Source: Arthrobacter sp. UNC362MFTsu5.1 (GTDB lineage Bacteria; Actinomycetota; Actinomycetes; Actinomycetales; Micrococcaceae). From it: 60,354 nt of DNA. The stretch lies in contig NZ_JMLE01000026.1 of the NCBI RefSeq assembly GCF_000685965.1, positions 1 to 60,354 on the forward strand. The letters are read 5' to 3'. Positions 50,366-59,427 of the stretch are shown one piece after another. How positions within the stretch are numbered: the stretch's first letter is position 1; every line of letters starts with the position of its first letter. The notes below the pieces were generated by a model. It searched no databases. It was not told where the DNA came from and saw only the letters and a program-made list of their open reading frames with translations. The position numbers and the translations under genes were made by a program.

Positions 50366-51451
50366 TCATGTGTCTTGTGGTGAGGTGCTGTGGGGGCTGG
50401 CGCGGGTGGAGCTGTTGCGTACTACAAGCGTCGGCGTGATCGGTGTACGGTCCACGTCCCGGCCTTCCATGGCACCGAGAAGCACCTCCGTGCTCATGAG
50501 TGCCAGCGCGGTGAAGTCCTGGCGCACAGTGGTCAGGGGCGGCAGGAAATAGTCCGACCCTTCGATGTCGTCGAATCCGACGACACTGACATCGTCCGGG
50601 ACTCGGACGCCATTTTCGGCGAAAGCGCGAATAAGCCCAAGGGCGGTATGGTCGCTGGCTGCGAAGATCGCCTGAGGGATCCTTCCCTCCCGGACGAGCT
50701 GGAGGCCGGTCTCGTAAGCCCATTTGGGGCTCCAGTCTCCCTCGATGCACAGTCCTGGTGCAAGTCCGGCATCACGAAGCGCGGCCTCCCAGCCGCGCTT
50801 GCGTACGCGTCCGTCGAACCAGTCCATAGAGCCGGCGAAGTGGGCGATGTCGGTGTGGCCAAGGTCTATGAGGTGCTGCGTGGCCAGCCTCGCTCCGAGC
50901 TCCTGATTTTCTGAGTATGTGAAGACGTTTGGAGTTGATGATGCTCCGGCCGCAATCATTTCCACTGGTACACGGCATGAGGCATTCCAGACAGCTGCTG
51001 CCATGTCGACGAGAGGTGCGATGACTATGATCCCCCCGACGCCGGTATCGTCCAGGGTGTCGAGGGCTGCTTGCACAGACTCGTCATAGGGTTTTTCGAC
51101 ACTGATGACGGTTGTGGCGTAGCCCTTCTTACGCGCAATGTTCTCAAGGGCCATGAGTGTCCCGACAGGGCCGAATCGTGGCGAGCCGTCCGAGAGTATT
51201 CCGATGGAAGTTGACCGGCTGGTGACCAGCGCGGTCGCGGCCCGGTTCCGCCGGTACCCGATGTCTTTAACGATCTGCAGAACCCGCTCGCGAGTTGAAG
51301 CGCTGACGTCCGGTGCGTTGTTGAGGACTCGCGAGACAGTCCCGAACGAGACGCCGGCGATTTGCGCCACATCGTTGATAGTCGGCTTCCGCCGCAAGGA
51401 AGCGTCTGGAAGCCCCTCTTTCGCCTCGCGGGGGATCGCTGTTGCTCTCAC
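50366..51451 (-). CDS. LacI-family repressor of the levoglucosan operon
   Basis: 361 residues from GTG 51451 (GGAGAG upstream). HTH TINDVAQIAGVSFGTVSRVL after a 20-residue tail, hinge AATALVTSRSTSIGIL, ligand domain (FAASDHTALGLI, SVVGFDDIEGSDYF). Divergent from the levoglucosan operon. Three CGTAAACGTT(T/C)ACG palindromes in the shared 210-nt region match the LacI/GalR operator type, so this repressor surely acts there; the inducer would be levoglucosan or an early intermediate (inference). Confidence 0.93.
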   Translation of the reverse strand: MRATAIPREAKEGLPDASLRRKPTINDVAQIAGVSFGTVSRVLNNAPDVSASTRERVLQIVKDIGYRRNRAATALVTSRSTSIGILSDGSPRFGPVGTLMALENIARKKGYATTVISVEKPYDESVQAALDTLDDTGVGGIIVIAPLVDMAAAVWNASCRVPVEMIAAGASSTPNVFTYSENQELGARLATQHLIDLGHTDIAHFAGSMDWFDGRVRKRGWEAALRDAGLAPGLCIEGDWSPKWAYETGLQLVREGRIPQAIFAASDHTALGLIRAFAENGVRVPDDVSVVGFDDIEGSDYFLPPLTTVRQDFTALALMSTEVLLGAMEGRDVDRTPITPTLVVRNSSTRASPHSTSPQDT

Positions 51452-51561
51452 TTGCTCTCCTGTCCTGCACTGGCCGGGCCGGGTCCGCGGTCGTTCCGTG
51501 CGTCCTTAATCTTACGTCGCCGGCCGCTTACTGAACCTCAAATCGGCCCGTGGCGTGATGC

Positions 51562-51632
51562 TTGACACAAACCTCCGTAAACGTTTACGATTTGGAGCGT
51601 AAACGTTCACGGTACCTTCGTAAACGTTCACG
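51562..51632 (+). promoter_or_regulatory. Levoglucosan operon promoter with three phased LacI operators
   Basis: TTGACA (51562-51567) and TACGAT (51586-51591) form a good promoter with an 18-nt spacer. Three 14-bp palindromes follow: CGTAAACGTTTACG at 51576-51589 (overlapping the -10), and CGTAAACGTTCACG at 51598-51611 and 51619-51632. Centre spacings are 22 and 21 bp, two helical turns, so repressors would sit on one face of the DNA. The first gene starts 30 nt beyond. Confidence 0.88.
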
Positions 51633-51661
51633 GAGGCGAACTTCAACGAAGAGGGAACGGT

Positions 51662-52147
51662 ATGAGCAACACCATCGTCGATGCACTTTTACTCGATCCC
51701 AGCGTTGGCATTCGAAATATTGACCCCGCCCAGTGGGCCAATTTGGAAATGCTCCTGACGAACGCAGCACGTGATGATCTCGCAGCTGCTGTCCGCACCT
51801 TCGTCTCCGCAGGCTCGTCGGCTGTCGTCGGCGTCTTTGATGACAATCTCCTTTGGGCGAGCCTGGTGGTCTCTGTCGACCAATCAGGCGCGCCGACGTC
51901 ACTCTCAACCATTGACGGCTCGGTCACCGAGACAGCTGGCGCTGAAATGACCAAAGCGGCAGGCGAGGCGGTTCGGTGGGTTCAATCCCATCACGGACCG
52001 TGCTCCCTGGGCCTTTTCGTCGACAAAGCGCAGGCGGAGGCGATCCTGACGGCGTCAGACAAGGCCGCTGCTATCCGCACGGCCGCCGCCGCCAGCGGGC
52101 TCGTCCTGTCGCCGCTTCCCCCTGCCCTCGCCATAGCCCTGGCCTGA
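51662..52147 (+). CDS. Unknown 161-residue protein, first gene of the levoglucosan operon
   Basis: Soluble, with no signal or membrane helix. AGAGGG precedes the ATG by 6 nt, and the three-operator promoter lies just upstream, so it is the first translated gene. Predicted pattern: helices (WANLEMLLTNAARDDLAAAVRTFVSAG), then strands SSAVVGVFDDNLLWASLVVSVDQ, a helix (EMTKAAGEAVRWVQSHHGP), a strand CSLGLFVDKAQ, and an Ala-rich C-terminus. This could be a small alpha/beta sensor or enzyme domain. I do not recognise it. Ends 50 nt before the binding-protein gene. Confidence 0.8.
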   Translation: MSNTIVDALLLDPSVGIRNIDPAQWANLEMLLTNAARDDLAAAVRTFVSAGSSAVVGVFDDNLLWASLVVSVDQSGAPTSLSTIDGSVTETAGAEMTKAAGEAVRWVQSHHGPCSLGLFVDKAQAEAILTASDKAAAIRTAAAASGLVLSPLPPALAIALA

Positions 52148-52197
52148 TCCACCACCACCTTCCGACCTATCCATCCACTCACAAGCACTGGAGAACA

Positions 52198-53358
52198 ATG
52201 ATGATCCGCAGGCTTCCCATCGTGGCTTTGGCCGCAGCCCTGTCACTTTCCGTCGCTTCCTGCAGCAGTTCGACAACGGGCACCTCAAACGCTCCCGATG
52301 CAGGAGTATCCGAGAAGGCCCAGCAGGCCCTTGACAAGATCAAGGGACAGGTCCTGAGCAAGGGCCCCAACGGCGAGACGCCCTCTCCGTCATCCGTTGC
52401 AGATCTGACACCCGCCGAGATCGAGAAGGTCAAGGCACTCAACGCCAAGGCCGCAATCGTGATGCACTACGGCGGCAACGACTGGGCGACCGCCCAAACC
52501 AACGGGCTAAAGAGTGAATTCGAAAAGCTCGGTATCAAGGTCATCGCCACAACCGATGCGAACTTCAAGCCGGACAAGCAGGTTTCGGATCTCGAGACTG
52601 TCATGACGCAGGACCCGGACGTCATCGTCTCCATCCCCACGGACCCCGTGGCAACGGCCTCCGCCTACAAGAAAGTCGCGGCCGCCGGCACCAAGCTCGT
52701 CTTCATGGACAACATTCCCCAGGGGCTGACTGCCGGCAAGGACTACGTCTCCGTTGTCTCTGCCGACAATTACGGCAACGGTGTCGTTTCCGCCCACCAA
52801 ATGGCCAAGGCCATCGGTGGCAAGGGGAAGATCGGACTTGTCTTCCACCAGGCCGACTTCTTCGTGACCAAGCAGCGTTACCAGGGATTCAAGGAAACGA
52901 TCACCAAGGAGTACCCCGAGATCAAGATCGTCGAGGAGAAGGGCATCGCCGGGCCGGACTTCGCCGGGGACGCCCAGGCCGCTGCGAACGCCATGCTGAG
53001 CAAATACGCCGACCTGTCGGGCATCTGGGCGGTCTGGGACGTCCCCGCGGAAGGTGTGATGGCCGCAGCCCGTGCCGCGGGCCGACAGGATTTGAAGATC
53101 GCCACGGAGGACCTCGGCAAGAACGTCGCCATCGCCTTGGCCAAAGACCAACTCATCGTCGGCCTCGGGGCCCAGGTTCCGTTCGACCAAGGCGTTACGG
53201 AGGCCCGGCTGGCCGCAGGCGCACTGATCGGTAAGCAAGCGCCGGCATATGTGGCGCTGAGTGCACTCCCGGTTGACCACTCCAACGTCCTCGAAGCCTG
53301 GAAGCAGGTCTACCACGAGGACGCTCCCAAGGACATTCAAGAGTCCTACAAAAAGTAG
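52198..53358 (+). CDS. Sugar ABC transporter substrate-binding lipoprotein (levoglucosan importer)
   Basis: 386 residues from ATG 52198 (GGAG 4 nt upstream). Signal peptide with lipobox SVASC (Cys about 21), then a Ser/Thr/Gly linker and an RbsB-like (Peripla_BP_4) fold: AAIVMHYGGNDWATAQTNGLKSEFEKLGI, DVIVSIPTDPVATASAYKKVAAAGTKLVFMDNIP, GIWAVWDVPAEGVMAAARAAGR. Followed by a 6-bp hairpin (53362-53377) that probably keeps its mRNA more abundant than the ATPase part. Confidence 0.93.
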   Translation: MMIRRLPIVALAAALSLSVASCSSSTTGTSNAPDAGVSEKAQQALDKIKGQVLSKGPNGETPSPSSVADLTPAEIEKVKALNAKAAIVMHYGGNDWATAQTNGLKSEFEKLGIKVIATTDANFKPDKQVSDLETVMTQDPDVIVSIPTDPVATASAYKKVAAAGTKLVFMDNIPQGLTAGKDYVSVVSADNYGNGVVSAHQMAKAIGGKGKIGLVFHQADFFVTKQRYQGFKETITKEYPEIKIVEEKGIAGPDFAGDAQAAANAMLSKYADLSGIWAVWDVPAEGVMAAARAAGRQDLKIATEDLGKNVAIALAKDQLIVGLGAQVPFDQGVTEARLAAGALIGKQAPAYVALSALPVDHSNVLEAWKQVYHEDAPKDIQESYKK

Positions 53359-53361
53359 CCA

Positions 53362-53377
53362 GCCCCGAGGGCGGGGC
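53362..53377 (+). terminator. Intercistronic hairpin after the binding-protein gene
   Basis: GCCCCG-AGGG-CGGGGC, 6-bp GC stem with a tetraloop, 3 nt beyond the stop codon. Likely an attenuating or 3'-end-stabilising hairpin, as commonly found after binding-protein genes. Confidence 0.65.
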
Positions 53378-53411
53378 ACCCACCCTCCCCCACTGTCCCG
53401 AAAGGGCAACA

Positions 53412-54920
53412 ATGAACACCGCAGACAATGTCGTCGAGATGCGCTCGATTTCCAAGGGCTTCAACGGCGTTTCAGTCCTGAAGGATGTCAGCTTCGACGT
53501 CCGGAAGGGCGAAGTCCACGCCCTCGCAGGAGGCAACGGCGCCGGGAAGTCCACCCTTATGAAAATCCTCCAAGGCGTCTATCAGGCAGACGCCGGCGAG
53601 ATCCTCATTGGAGGCAAACCGGTCGCCATCAACTCGATTCAGGACGCGAAGTCCGCCGGCATCGGGATGGTTTTCCAGGAATTCAGCCTCGTACCGAGCC
53701 TGACTGTCGCTCAGAACATCTTCCTTGCCGCTGAGCCGCTCGGGGCGGGCGGCCTCATCGACGACCGCGCCTCGGAGCGGCGGGCCAAGGAGGTCTTCGC
53801 CGAGATGGAGGTTGACGTCGACCCCCACGCCGAAGTCTCCCGGCTCGGCACGGCCTACTGGCAGTTGACCGAGATCGCCAAGGCACTCTCGCAAAACGCC
53901 CAGGTGCTCATCATGGACGAACCCACCGCCAGCCTTGCCCGGCACGAGTCCGAAGCGCTCTTCGAACTGATAGACCGTCTCAAGCAGCGCGGCATCTCAA
54001 TCATCTACATCTCCCACCGCATGGACGAGGTGTACCGGCTTGCCGACCGGATCACCATCCTGCGCGACGGTCGTCGACTCCTCACCGAGCCGCTGACCGG
54101 CGTGACACCCGAACAGATCGTGGAAGGCATCGTCGGCAAGAAGATCGAGGGCCAACTTGCCTACCGCGAGCGGGACCACGTGGCTCATGAGGGCGCCCCG
54201 CTGCTGGAGGTCCGCGGGCTGAACGCCGGGCCGCGGGTAAGGGACATCTCCTTCGCCATCCGGCCCGGTGAGATCCTGGGCCTGGCCGGTCTTATGGGTA
54301 GCGGTCGCACCGAACTGGCCCGCGCACTCTTCGGCATCGACCGCCGGGACAGCGGCGAGATCCTCATCCGGGGGGAGAAAATCAACCTGAGCTCCCCGCA
54401 GCAGGCCATCGATGCCGGTGTCGCCCTCATCCCCGAGGACCGCAGGGCCCAAGGCCTCGTCCTGGACCACTCAGTCCAAGACAACCTGCTGCTGCCGCTG
54501 CTTGGCCAGATCCAGCGCGGACCTCTTCTGGACTCCGCCAAGGGCAAGGAACTGTCCTCGTCCCTCATCAAAAAGTTCGCGGTCAAGGTCGCTCACCCCC
54601 ACCGCCCCGTGCGCCTGCTCTCGGGCGGCAACCAGCAGAAAGTGGTCATCGCCAAGTGGCTGGGCACTGATCCGGACATCCTGATCCTGGACGAACCAAC
54701 CGCCGGCGTCGATATCGGTACTAAGAGCGAAATCCTGGACATGATCCGCGATCTCGCCAACTCCGGCAAAGCCGTCATCGTCATCTCCTCCGAGTACCCC
54801 GAACTACTCGCGGTCAGTGACCGCGTCCTCGTCCTCAAGGACGGCTCCGTCATCCGTGACATCCCCCGCAGCGAGATCGCTGACGAGGAATATCTTCAAC
54901 TTGCAGTCCAGGGAGTCTGA
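53412..54920 (+). CDS. Sugar ABC transporter ATP-binding protein, two-domain (RbsA/MglA type)
   Basis: 502 residues with two nucleotide-binding domains. First: Walker A GGNGAGKST, Walker B VLIMDEPT, with LSQNAQ in a degenerate signature region (RLGTAYWQLTEIAKAL). Second: degenerate Walker A (GLMGSGRTEL), signature LLSGGNQQKVV, Walker B ILILDEPTAGVDIG. This asymmetry is normal for monosaccharide importers. Energises levoglucosan uptake with the single permease downstream (4-nt gap). Confidence 0.95.
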   Translation: MNTADNVVEMRSISKGFNGVSVLKDVSFDVRKGEVHALAGGNGAGKSTLMKILQGVYQADAGEILIGGKPVAINSIQDAKSAGIGMVFQEFSLVPSLTVAQNIFLAAEPLGAGGLIDDRASERRAKEVFAEMEVDVDPHAEVSRLGTAYWQLTEIAKALSQNAQVLIMDEPTASLARHESEALFELIDRLKQRGISIIYISHRMDEVYRLADRITILRDGRRLLTEPLTGVTPEQIVEGIVGKKIEGQLAYRERDHVAHEGAPLLEVRGLNAGPRVRDISFAIRPGEILGLAGLMGSGRTELARALFGIDRRDSGEILIRGEKINLSSPQQAIDAGVALIPEDRRAQGLVLDHSVQDNLLLPLLGQIQRGPLLDSAKGKELSSSLIKKFAVKVAHPHRPVRLLSGGNQQKVVIAKWLGTDPDILILDEPTAGVDIGTKSEILDMIRDLANSGKAVIVISSEYPELLAVSDRVLVLKDGSVIRDIPRSEIADEEYLQLAVQGV

Positions 54921-54923
54921 ACA

Positions 54924-55910
54924 GTGAGCAACGCAAACACCATCACCCCCCGCGACACCGCGGCACCCCGCAATTTCGGCACCATGCTAAAAGAGCTCGA
55001 CTGGCGGCGCTACGTCATCTACATCGGTTTCGTCGTCGTCTTCATTTTCTTCGCCATTCTGCTGCGTGACCAGGGCTTCCTGTCCCCACAGAACTTGCTC
55101 AATATCTTCCGGCAGACGGCCACGATCACCGTTATCGCCGTGGGGATGACTTACGTCATCTCTTGCGCAGAAATCGACCTGAGCGTTGGATCGGTGGCCG
55201 GACTGTCCAGCGTCTGCACGGCAATGGCGTTGTCCCAGTGGGGCCTGGTCCCCGGCATCCTCGCCGGCCTCGCAGTCGGACTCGTGGTCGGGTCCATCAA
55301 CGGTGCACTGGTCAGTCTCCTCGGCATCCCCTCCTTCCTGGTGACACTCGGCATGCTGGGTATCGCTGCCGGAGTCGCCCAGTGGATCACGGCGTCGGCC
55401 CCCCAGCCGATCCTGAATGACACCTTCAACATGCTGTTCGGATCCGGTGACTTCGGTCCAGTACCTGGCCTGGTCGTCTGGAGCGCCATCTTCGTTGCCA
55501 TCGGCGCCGTCGTGCTGAACCGCACCAAGTTCGGCCGACAGGTCCTCGCCACCGGCGGTAACCGCAACGCCGCGGAGTTCACCGGCATCAACACCAAACG
55601 CATCAAATTCCAGGTGCTCCTCATCTCGGGCACGGTCGCGAGCGTTGCCGGCATGCTGTACGCCGGCCGCCTTCAGTCCGGCCGCTTCCAGTGGGGATCG
55701 GGCGATGAGCTCTCCGCCATCGCCGCGGTCATCCTCGGCGGGACAAGCCTCTTCGGCGGATTCGGATCCATCATCGGCACTCTTTTCGGCGCCCTTCTAA
55801 TTGGCCTGATCAACAACGGACTGATCCTGGCCGGCCTCGACAGCAGCCAGCAGCAGGTGGTCCGCGGCGCCATCATCATCCTGGCCGTCGCCCTCGCCCG
55901 GAAGAAATAG
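54924..55910 (+). CDS. Sugar ABC transporter permease (RbsC type)
   Basis: 328 residues from GTG 54924. About eight to ten helices, with TATITVIAVGMTYVISCAEIDLSVGSVAGLSS and GNRNAAEFTGINTKRIKFQVLLISGTVASVAGMLYAGRL, the family hallmarks, and the closing AAVILGGTSLFGGFGSIIGTLFGALLIG. Only one permease gene is present, so it forms a homodimer as RbsC does. Confidence 0.94.
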   Translation: MSNANTITPRDTAAPRNFGTMLKELDWRRYVIYIGFVVVFIFFAILLRDQGFLSPQNLLNIFRQTATITVIAVGMTYVISCAEIDLSVGSVAGLSSVCTAMALSQWGLVPGILAGLAVGLVVGSINGALVSLLGIPSFLVTLGMLGIAAGVAQWITASAPQPILNDTFNMLFGSGDFGPVPGLVVWSAIFVAIGAVVLNRTKFGRQVLATGGNRNAAEFTGINTKRIKFQVLLISGTVASVAGMLYAGRLQSGRFQWGSGDELSAIAAVILGGTSLFGGFGSIIGTLFGALLIGLINNGLILAGLDSSQQQVVRGAIIILAVALARKK

Positions 55911-55988
55911 CCCTGGCCAGCACAATTGCCAGCGCCACCGGCCCCGTAACCCACCCGTCTTCTCTTGACTTATCTGAAAGGCCTCAAC

Positions 55989-56807
55989 ATGAAACTCGGA
56001 TACTCCACCATCACCTGGGGTGGCGTCGTAGGCCACCCGGTAGGGGTGACCAGCATTAAAGACCTCTTCTACATGACCCATGGCCCCATGGACAGGGCGA
56101 TCAAGGACATCGCAGCCGCCGGCTACGAGGGCGTGGAGATGTTCGACGGCAACCTCGCCGAATACGCCGACAAGCCCGAGCAACTCCGCAGCATCCTCGA
56201 CGAGGCCGGCGTCACCCTCGCCAGCGTCTACACCGGCGGAAACTTCATCTACGCTGACATTTTGCCCGACGAGCTGCACCGCATCCAGCGCGCCGCCGAG
56301 CTCGCTGCGGCCTTCGGGGCCGAGCGCCTCGTCGTAGGAGGCGGCGCCCGGCGCGCCACCGGCACCACGGACGAGGACTACCGCCGGCTGGGGGAGTCCC
56401 TGGACAGGGTCACCGACATCGCCGAGTCCGCCGGTCTCTCTGCCAGCTACCATCCCCACCTTACGACGATCGTTGAGAACCCCGACGAGCTGAACCGGCT
56501 GATGGGCCTGACCCGCATCGGCTTCTGCCCGGACACCGCCCATCTTGCCGCCGGCGGCGGCGACCCGGCCGCCCTTATCCGCAAATACCCGGACCGCATA
56601 CGCCACGTCCACCTCAAGGACTTCCGGAAGGATCCCTTCGCCTTCCTGCCCCTGGGGCAGGGAGAACTCGACTTCCCGGACATCATCCAAGCCATCAGTG
56701 AGAGCGGCTACGACAGCTGGCTGATGGTCGAACTCGACGAGTACGACGGCGAGCCGCGCGCTGCCGCCGAGATCAGCCGCCGATACCTCGAAGAACTCCT
56801 CCCCTAA
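55989..56807 (+). CDS. Sugar isomerase/epimerase-family barrel, probable levoglucosan pathway eliminase or hydratase
   Basis: 272 residues from ATG 55989 (GAAAGG 7 nt upstream). Xylose-isomerase-like TIM barrel beginning MKLGYSTITWGG. Metal ligand candidates: a His pair in SASYHPHLTT, D/H in GFCPDTAHLAAGG, H in IRHVHLKDF and E in WLMVELDEYDG. In the levoglucosan pathway described in Bacillus smithii, two such barrels (LgdB1, LgdB2) carry out beta-elimination of 3-keto-levoglucosan and hydration to 3-keto-glucose. Which one this is cannot be settled from sequence alone; context makes the role likely. Confidence 0.85.
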   Translation: MKLGYSTITWGGVVGHPVGVTSIKDLFYMTHGPMDRAIKDIAAAGYEGVEMFDGNLAEYADKPEQLRSILDEAGVTLASVYTGGNFIYADILPDELHRIQRAAELAAAFGAERLVVGGGARRATGTTDEDYRRLGESLDRVTDIAESAGLSASYHPHLTTIVENPDELNRLMGLTRIGFCPDTAHLAAGGGDPAALIRKYPDRIRHVHLKDFRKDPFAFLPLGQGELDFPDIIQAISESGYDSWLMVELDEYDGEPRAAAEISRRYLEELLP

Positions 56808-56847
56808 CACCCCTCCCCCACACGCATTTCAGAAAAGGAACACCATC

Positions 56848-58038
56848 GTGAAAAACCTCAACGTCGGCCTCATCGGAGGCGGCTTCATGGGCAAGGCCCA
56901 CTCCCTGGCCTACTCCGCCATGCCCATGTTCTTCTGGCCCGCCCCGGCCCTGCCCGTCCGCCACACCATCGCTGAAGCCACCGAGGAACTCGCGGCAGAG
57001 GCCGCCCGCCGCTTCGGCTTCGAACACTCCACCGCCGACTGGCGCCGGATCATCGACGACCCGGCCATCGACGTCGTCGACATCGCCACCCCCAACCACC
57101 TGCACGCCGAGATTGCCATCGCCGCTGCACAGGCCGGCAAGCACATCATCTGCGAAAAGCCCCTCGCCCGCACCGGCGAAGAGGCCAGGGCCATGTACGA
57201 CGCGGTCAAGGACGCAGGCATCGTCCACATGGTCGCCTTCAACTACCGCCGCACCCCCGCCGTCGCCCTGGCCAAGAAATACATCGAGGAAGGCGCCATC
57301 GGGCAGATCCTCAACTTCCGCGGCACATACCTCCAGGACTGGTCCGCGAACCCCAACTCCCCCCTTTCCTGGCGCTTCCAGAAGAACATCGCCGGCTCCG
57401 GGGCCCTCGGAGACATCGCCACCCATGTCGTGGACATGGCCCGCTACCTTGTAGGCGAGTTCTCCTCCGTGAACTCGGTTCTCTCGACCTGGATTCCCGA
57501 ACGCCCGCTACAGACCGGGGGCTCCGACGCACTGGGGAACATCCGGGGCGGCGAAGGGCCCCGCGGCGAGGTCGACGTCGACGACGAGGTCATGACCATG
57601 GTCCGCTTCGCCAACGGCGCCGTCGGCTCCATCGAGGCTACCCGCAACGCCTACGGCCGCAACAACTTCATCACCTTCGAGATCCACGGCACCGAAGGCA
57701 GCATCGCCTTCAACTACGAACGCCGCGACGAACTCCAGGTCTGCTTCGCTTCCGACCAGAACGACCGGCGCGGGTTCCGGACCGTCTATACCGGACCGTC
57801 CCACCCCTACGGGGACGGCCTCTGGCCCATCCCGGCCCTGGGCATCGGCTACGGCGAAACCAAAATCATCGAAGCACACGACTTCTTCAAAGCCATCGCC
57901 GAAGGCGGCAGCGTAAGCCCGAACTTCGCCGACGGTTATCAGACGGCGCTCATCGACGACGCGATCATGGCCTCTGCCGAGAAGGGCGTGTGGGTCGACG
58001 TGCCAATGGTCGCCGATCTCGCCACAACCGCGAAGTAA
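56848..58038 (+). CDS. lgdA: Levoglucosan dehydrogenase
   Basis: Oxidises C3 of levoglucosan (1,6-anhydroglucose) to 3-keto-levoglucosan with NAD+. 396 residues, Gfo/Idh/MocA family: NAD site VGLIGGGFMGKAHSLAY, catalytic K104 in ICEKPLARTG, D189 and H193 in SGALGDIATHVVD. Stretches such as YSAMPMFFWPAPALPVR, GTYLQDWSANPNSPLSWRFQK and WPIPALGIGYGETKIIEAHD match the structurally studied Pseudarthrobacter levoglucosan dehydrogenase nearly throughout, as I recall its sequence. Start is GTG with AAGG upstream. It is followed by a 14-bp hairpin that separates it from the next gene. Confidence 0.9.
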   Translation: MKNLNVGLIGGGFMGKAHSLAYSAMPMFFWPAPALPVRHTIAEATEELAAEAARRFGFEHSTADWRRIIDDPAIDVVDIATPNHLHAEIAIAAAQAGKHIICEKPLARTGEEARAMYDAVKDAGIVHMVAFNYRRTPAVALAKKYIEEGAIGQILNFRGTYLQDWSANPNSPLSWRFQKNIAGSGALGDIATHVVDMARYLVGEFSSVNSVLSTWIPERPLQTGGSDALGNIRGGEGPRGEVDVDDEVMTMVRFANGAVGSIEATRNAYGRNNFITFEIHGTEGSIAFNYERRDELQVCFASDQNDRRGFRTVYTGPSHPYGDGLWPIPALGIGYGETKIIEAHDFFKAIAEGGSVSPNFADGYQTALIDDAIMASAEKGVWVDVPMVADLATTAK

Positions 58039-58107
58039 GGATGGGGGGAGGGGTGCGGGCCGCCCGTCCTCCTCCCATTACCCCAGGGACCAGCCCCTCC
58101 CCCATCC
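58039..58107 (+). terminator. Large intercistronic hairpin after lgdA
   Basis: A G-rich arm (58039-58053) pairs with a C-rich arm (58094-58107) over about 14 bp with one bulged G, enclosing some 40 nt. It begins at the base after the lgdA stop. It should protect the upstream transcript or reduce read-through to lgdC, 209 nt downstream. Confidence 0.65.
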
Positions 58108-58247
58108 TGCGCTGCCTCATGGCCGCCGAACTCTCATTCGGAGGAGGCCTGGCAACGGGCCGATTTCTTTAGTCCTGTCGCCGTTAACTGCGGCCTGCAA
58201 GCTCACCAAAGACCAAGCCCATCACTATTCCAGAAAGAACAAAAATC

Positions 58248-59426
58248 ATGTCCTACCGGACCAATCCGAGCAAACCCCTGGGCGTGGCGGGGATCGGTTA
58301 TGCGTTCATGGGCAAGGCCCACTCGAACGCCTGGCGGAACGTCGCCAGCTTCTTCAACGTCCCGGCCTTCGAGCAGAAAGTGCTCGTGGGTCGGGACGCC
58401 GGACAGGTAGCCGAAGCCGCAAAAAAGTATGGCTGGGCCGAGTCCGCGACGGACTGGCGCGCGGTGATCGCCAGGGACGACATCCACATCGTGGACATCT
58501 GCGCTCCAGGCTGGATGCACGCCGAAATCGCCATCGCCGCGCTCGACGCGGGCAAGCACGTCCTCGTCGAAAAACCCCTCGCCAACACAATCGCCGAAGC
58601 CGAGGCCATGACGGCTGCCGCAGCAGCAGCCCGCGCATGCGGGGTGCAGTCCATGGTCGGGTTCAACTACCGCCGTGTGCCCGCCCTTGCCCTGGCCCGG
58701 GAACTGATCGCGGAGGGCCGGCTCGGCACCGTCCGGCACGTCCGCGCCGCATACATGCAGGACTGGCTCGCCGATGACAAGGCCTCAATGACCTGGCGGC
58801 TGCGGAAGGAAACCGCCGGCTCCGGCGCGCTGGGGGACATCGCCTCCCACGCCATCGACCAGGTCCAGTACCTCACCGGTCAAGCTGTGACTGAGGTGAC
58901 CGGCACGTTGAGGACGTTCGTCGCAGAGCGGCCCGGCCCCAACGGTCCGGAAGAAGTGACGGTCGACGATGCCGCATGGGCCACCCTTGGGATGACAGGT
59001 AACATCAGCGCCTCGGTCGAGGCCTCCCGCGTGGCCACAGGGCAAAAAAACAGTCTTCGGATCGAGGTCTATGGCTCACTCGGGTCACTGACATTCGACC
59101 TCGAAAACCTCAACGAACTAAACTTCCTGGACGCCACCACCCCGGTGCGGGAGCAGGGGTTCCGGCGGATCCTGGTCAACGAACCCGAACACCCCTACAT
59201 GGCCGCGTGGTGGCCGCAGGGCCACATCATCGGCTGGGAACACACCTTCACCCACCAGATCCGCGACTTCCTGGGGGCCATCGAGACCGGCGCCGCTCCG
59301 TCGCCATCGTTCGAAGAAGGGCTGCAGGTGCAACGCATCCTTGCCGCCGTCGAGAAATCAGCCAACAACAAGAGCACGCTCACCGCCGTTGAACAAAAGA
59401 CGTATGCCACCGTTGAAGGAGCCTGA
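58248..59426 (+). CDS. lgdC: Gfo/Idh/MocA oxidoreductase, probable 3-keto-glucose reductase
   Basis: 392 residues. NAD site GVAGIGYAFMGKAHSNAW, catalytic Lys in LVEKPLANT, D/H in SGALGDIASHAIDQVQYL. Related to but clearly distinct from the lgdA product. In the known four-enzyme route the last step reduces 3-keto-glucose to glucose with NADH, regenerating NAD+ used by lgdA; a second Gfo/Idh enzyme in the same operon fits. Symbol assigned by context and family. Ends 1 nt before the last gene. Confidence 0.82.
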   Translation: MSYRTNPSKPLGVAGIGYAFMGKAHSNAWRNVASFFNVPAFEQKVLVGRDAGQVAEAAKKYGWAESATDWRAVIARDDIHIVDICAPGWMHAEIAIAALDAGKHVLVEKPLANTIAEAEAMTAAAAAARACGVQSMVGFNYRRVPALALARELIAEGRLGTVRHVRAAYMQDWLADDKASMTWRLRKETAGSGALGDIASHAIDQVQYLTGQAVTEVTGTLRTFVAERPGPNGPEEVTVDDAAWATLGMTGNISASVEASRVATGQKNSLRIEVYGSLGSLTFDLENLNELNFLDATTPVREQGFRRILVNEPEHPYMAAWWPQGHIIGWEHTFTHQIRDFLGAIETGAAPSPSFEEGLQVQRILAAVEKSANNKSTLTAVEQKTYATVEGA

Positions 59427-59427
59427 C

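Noticed and set aside
55797..56810. 337-codon minus-strand open frame across the levoglucosan barrel gene
   Set aside because: Shadow frame; the plus-strand gene has metal ligands and a ribosome site.
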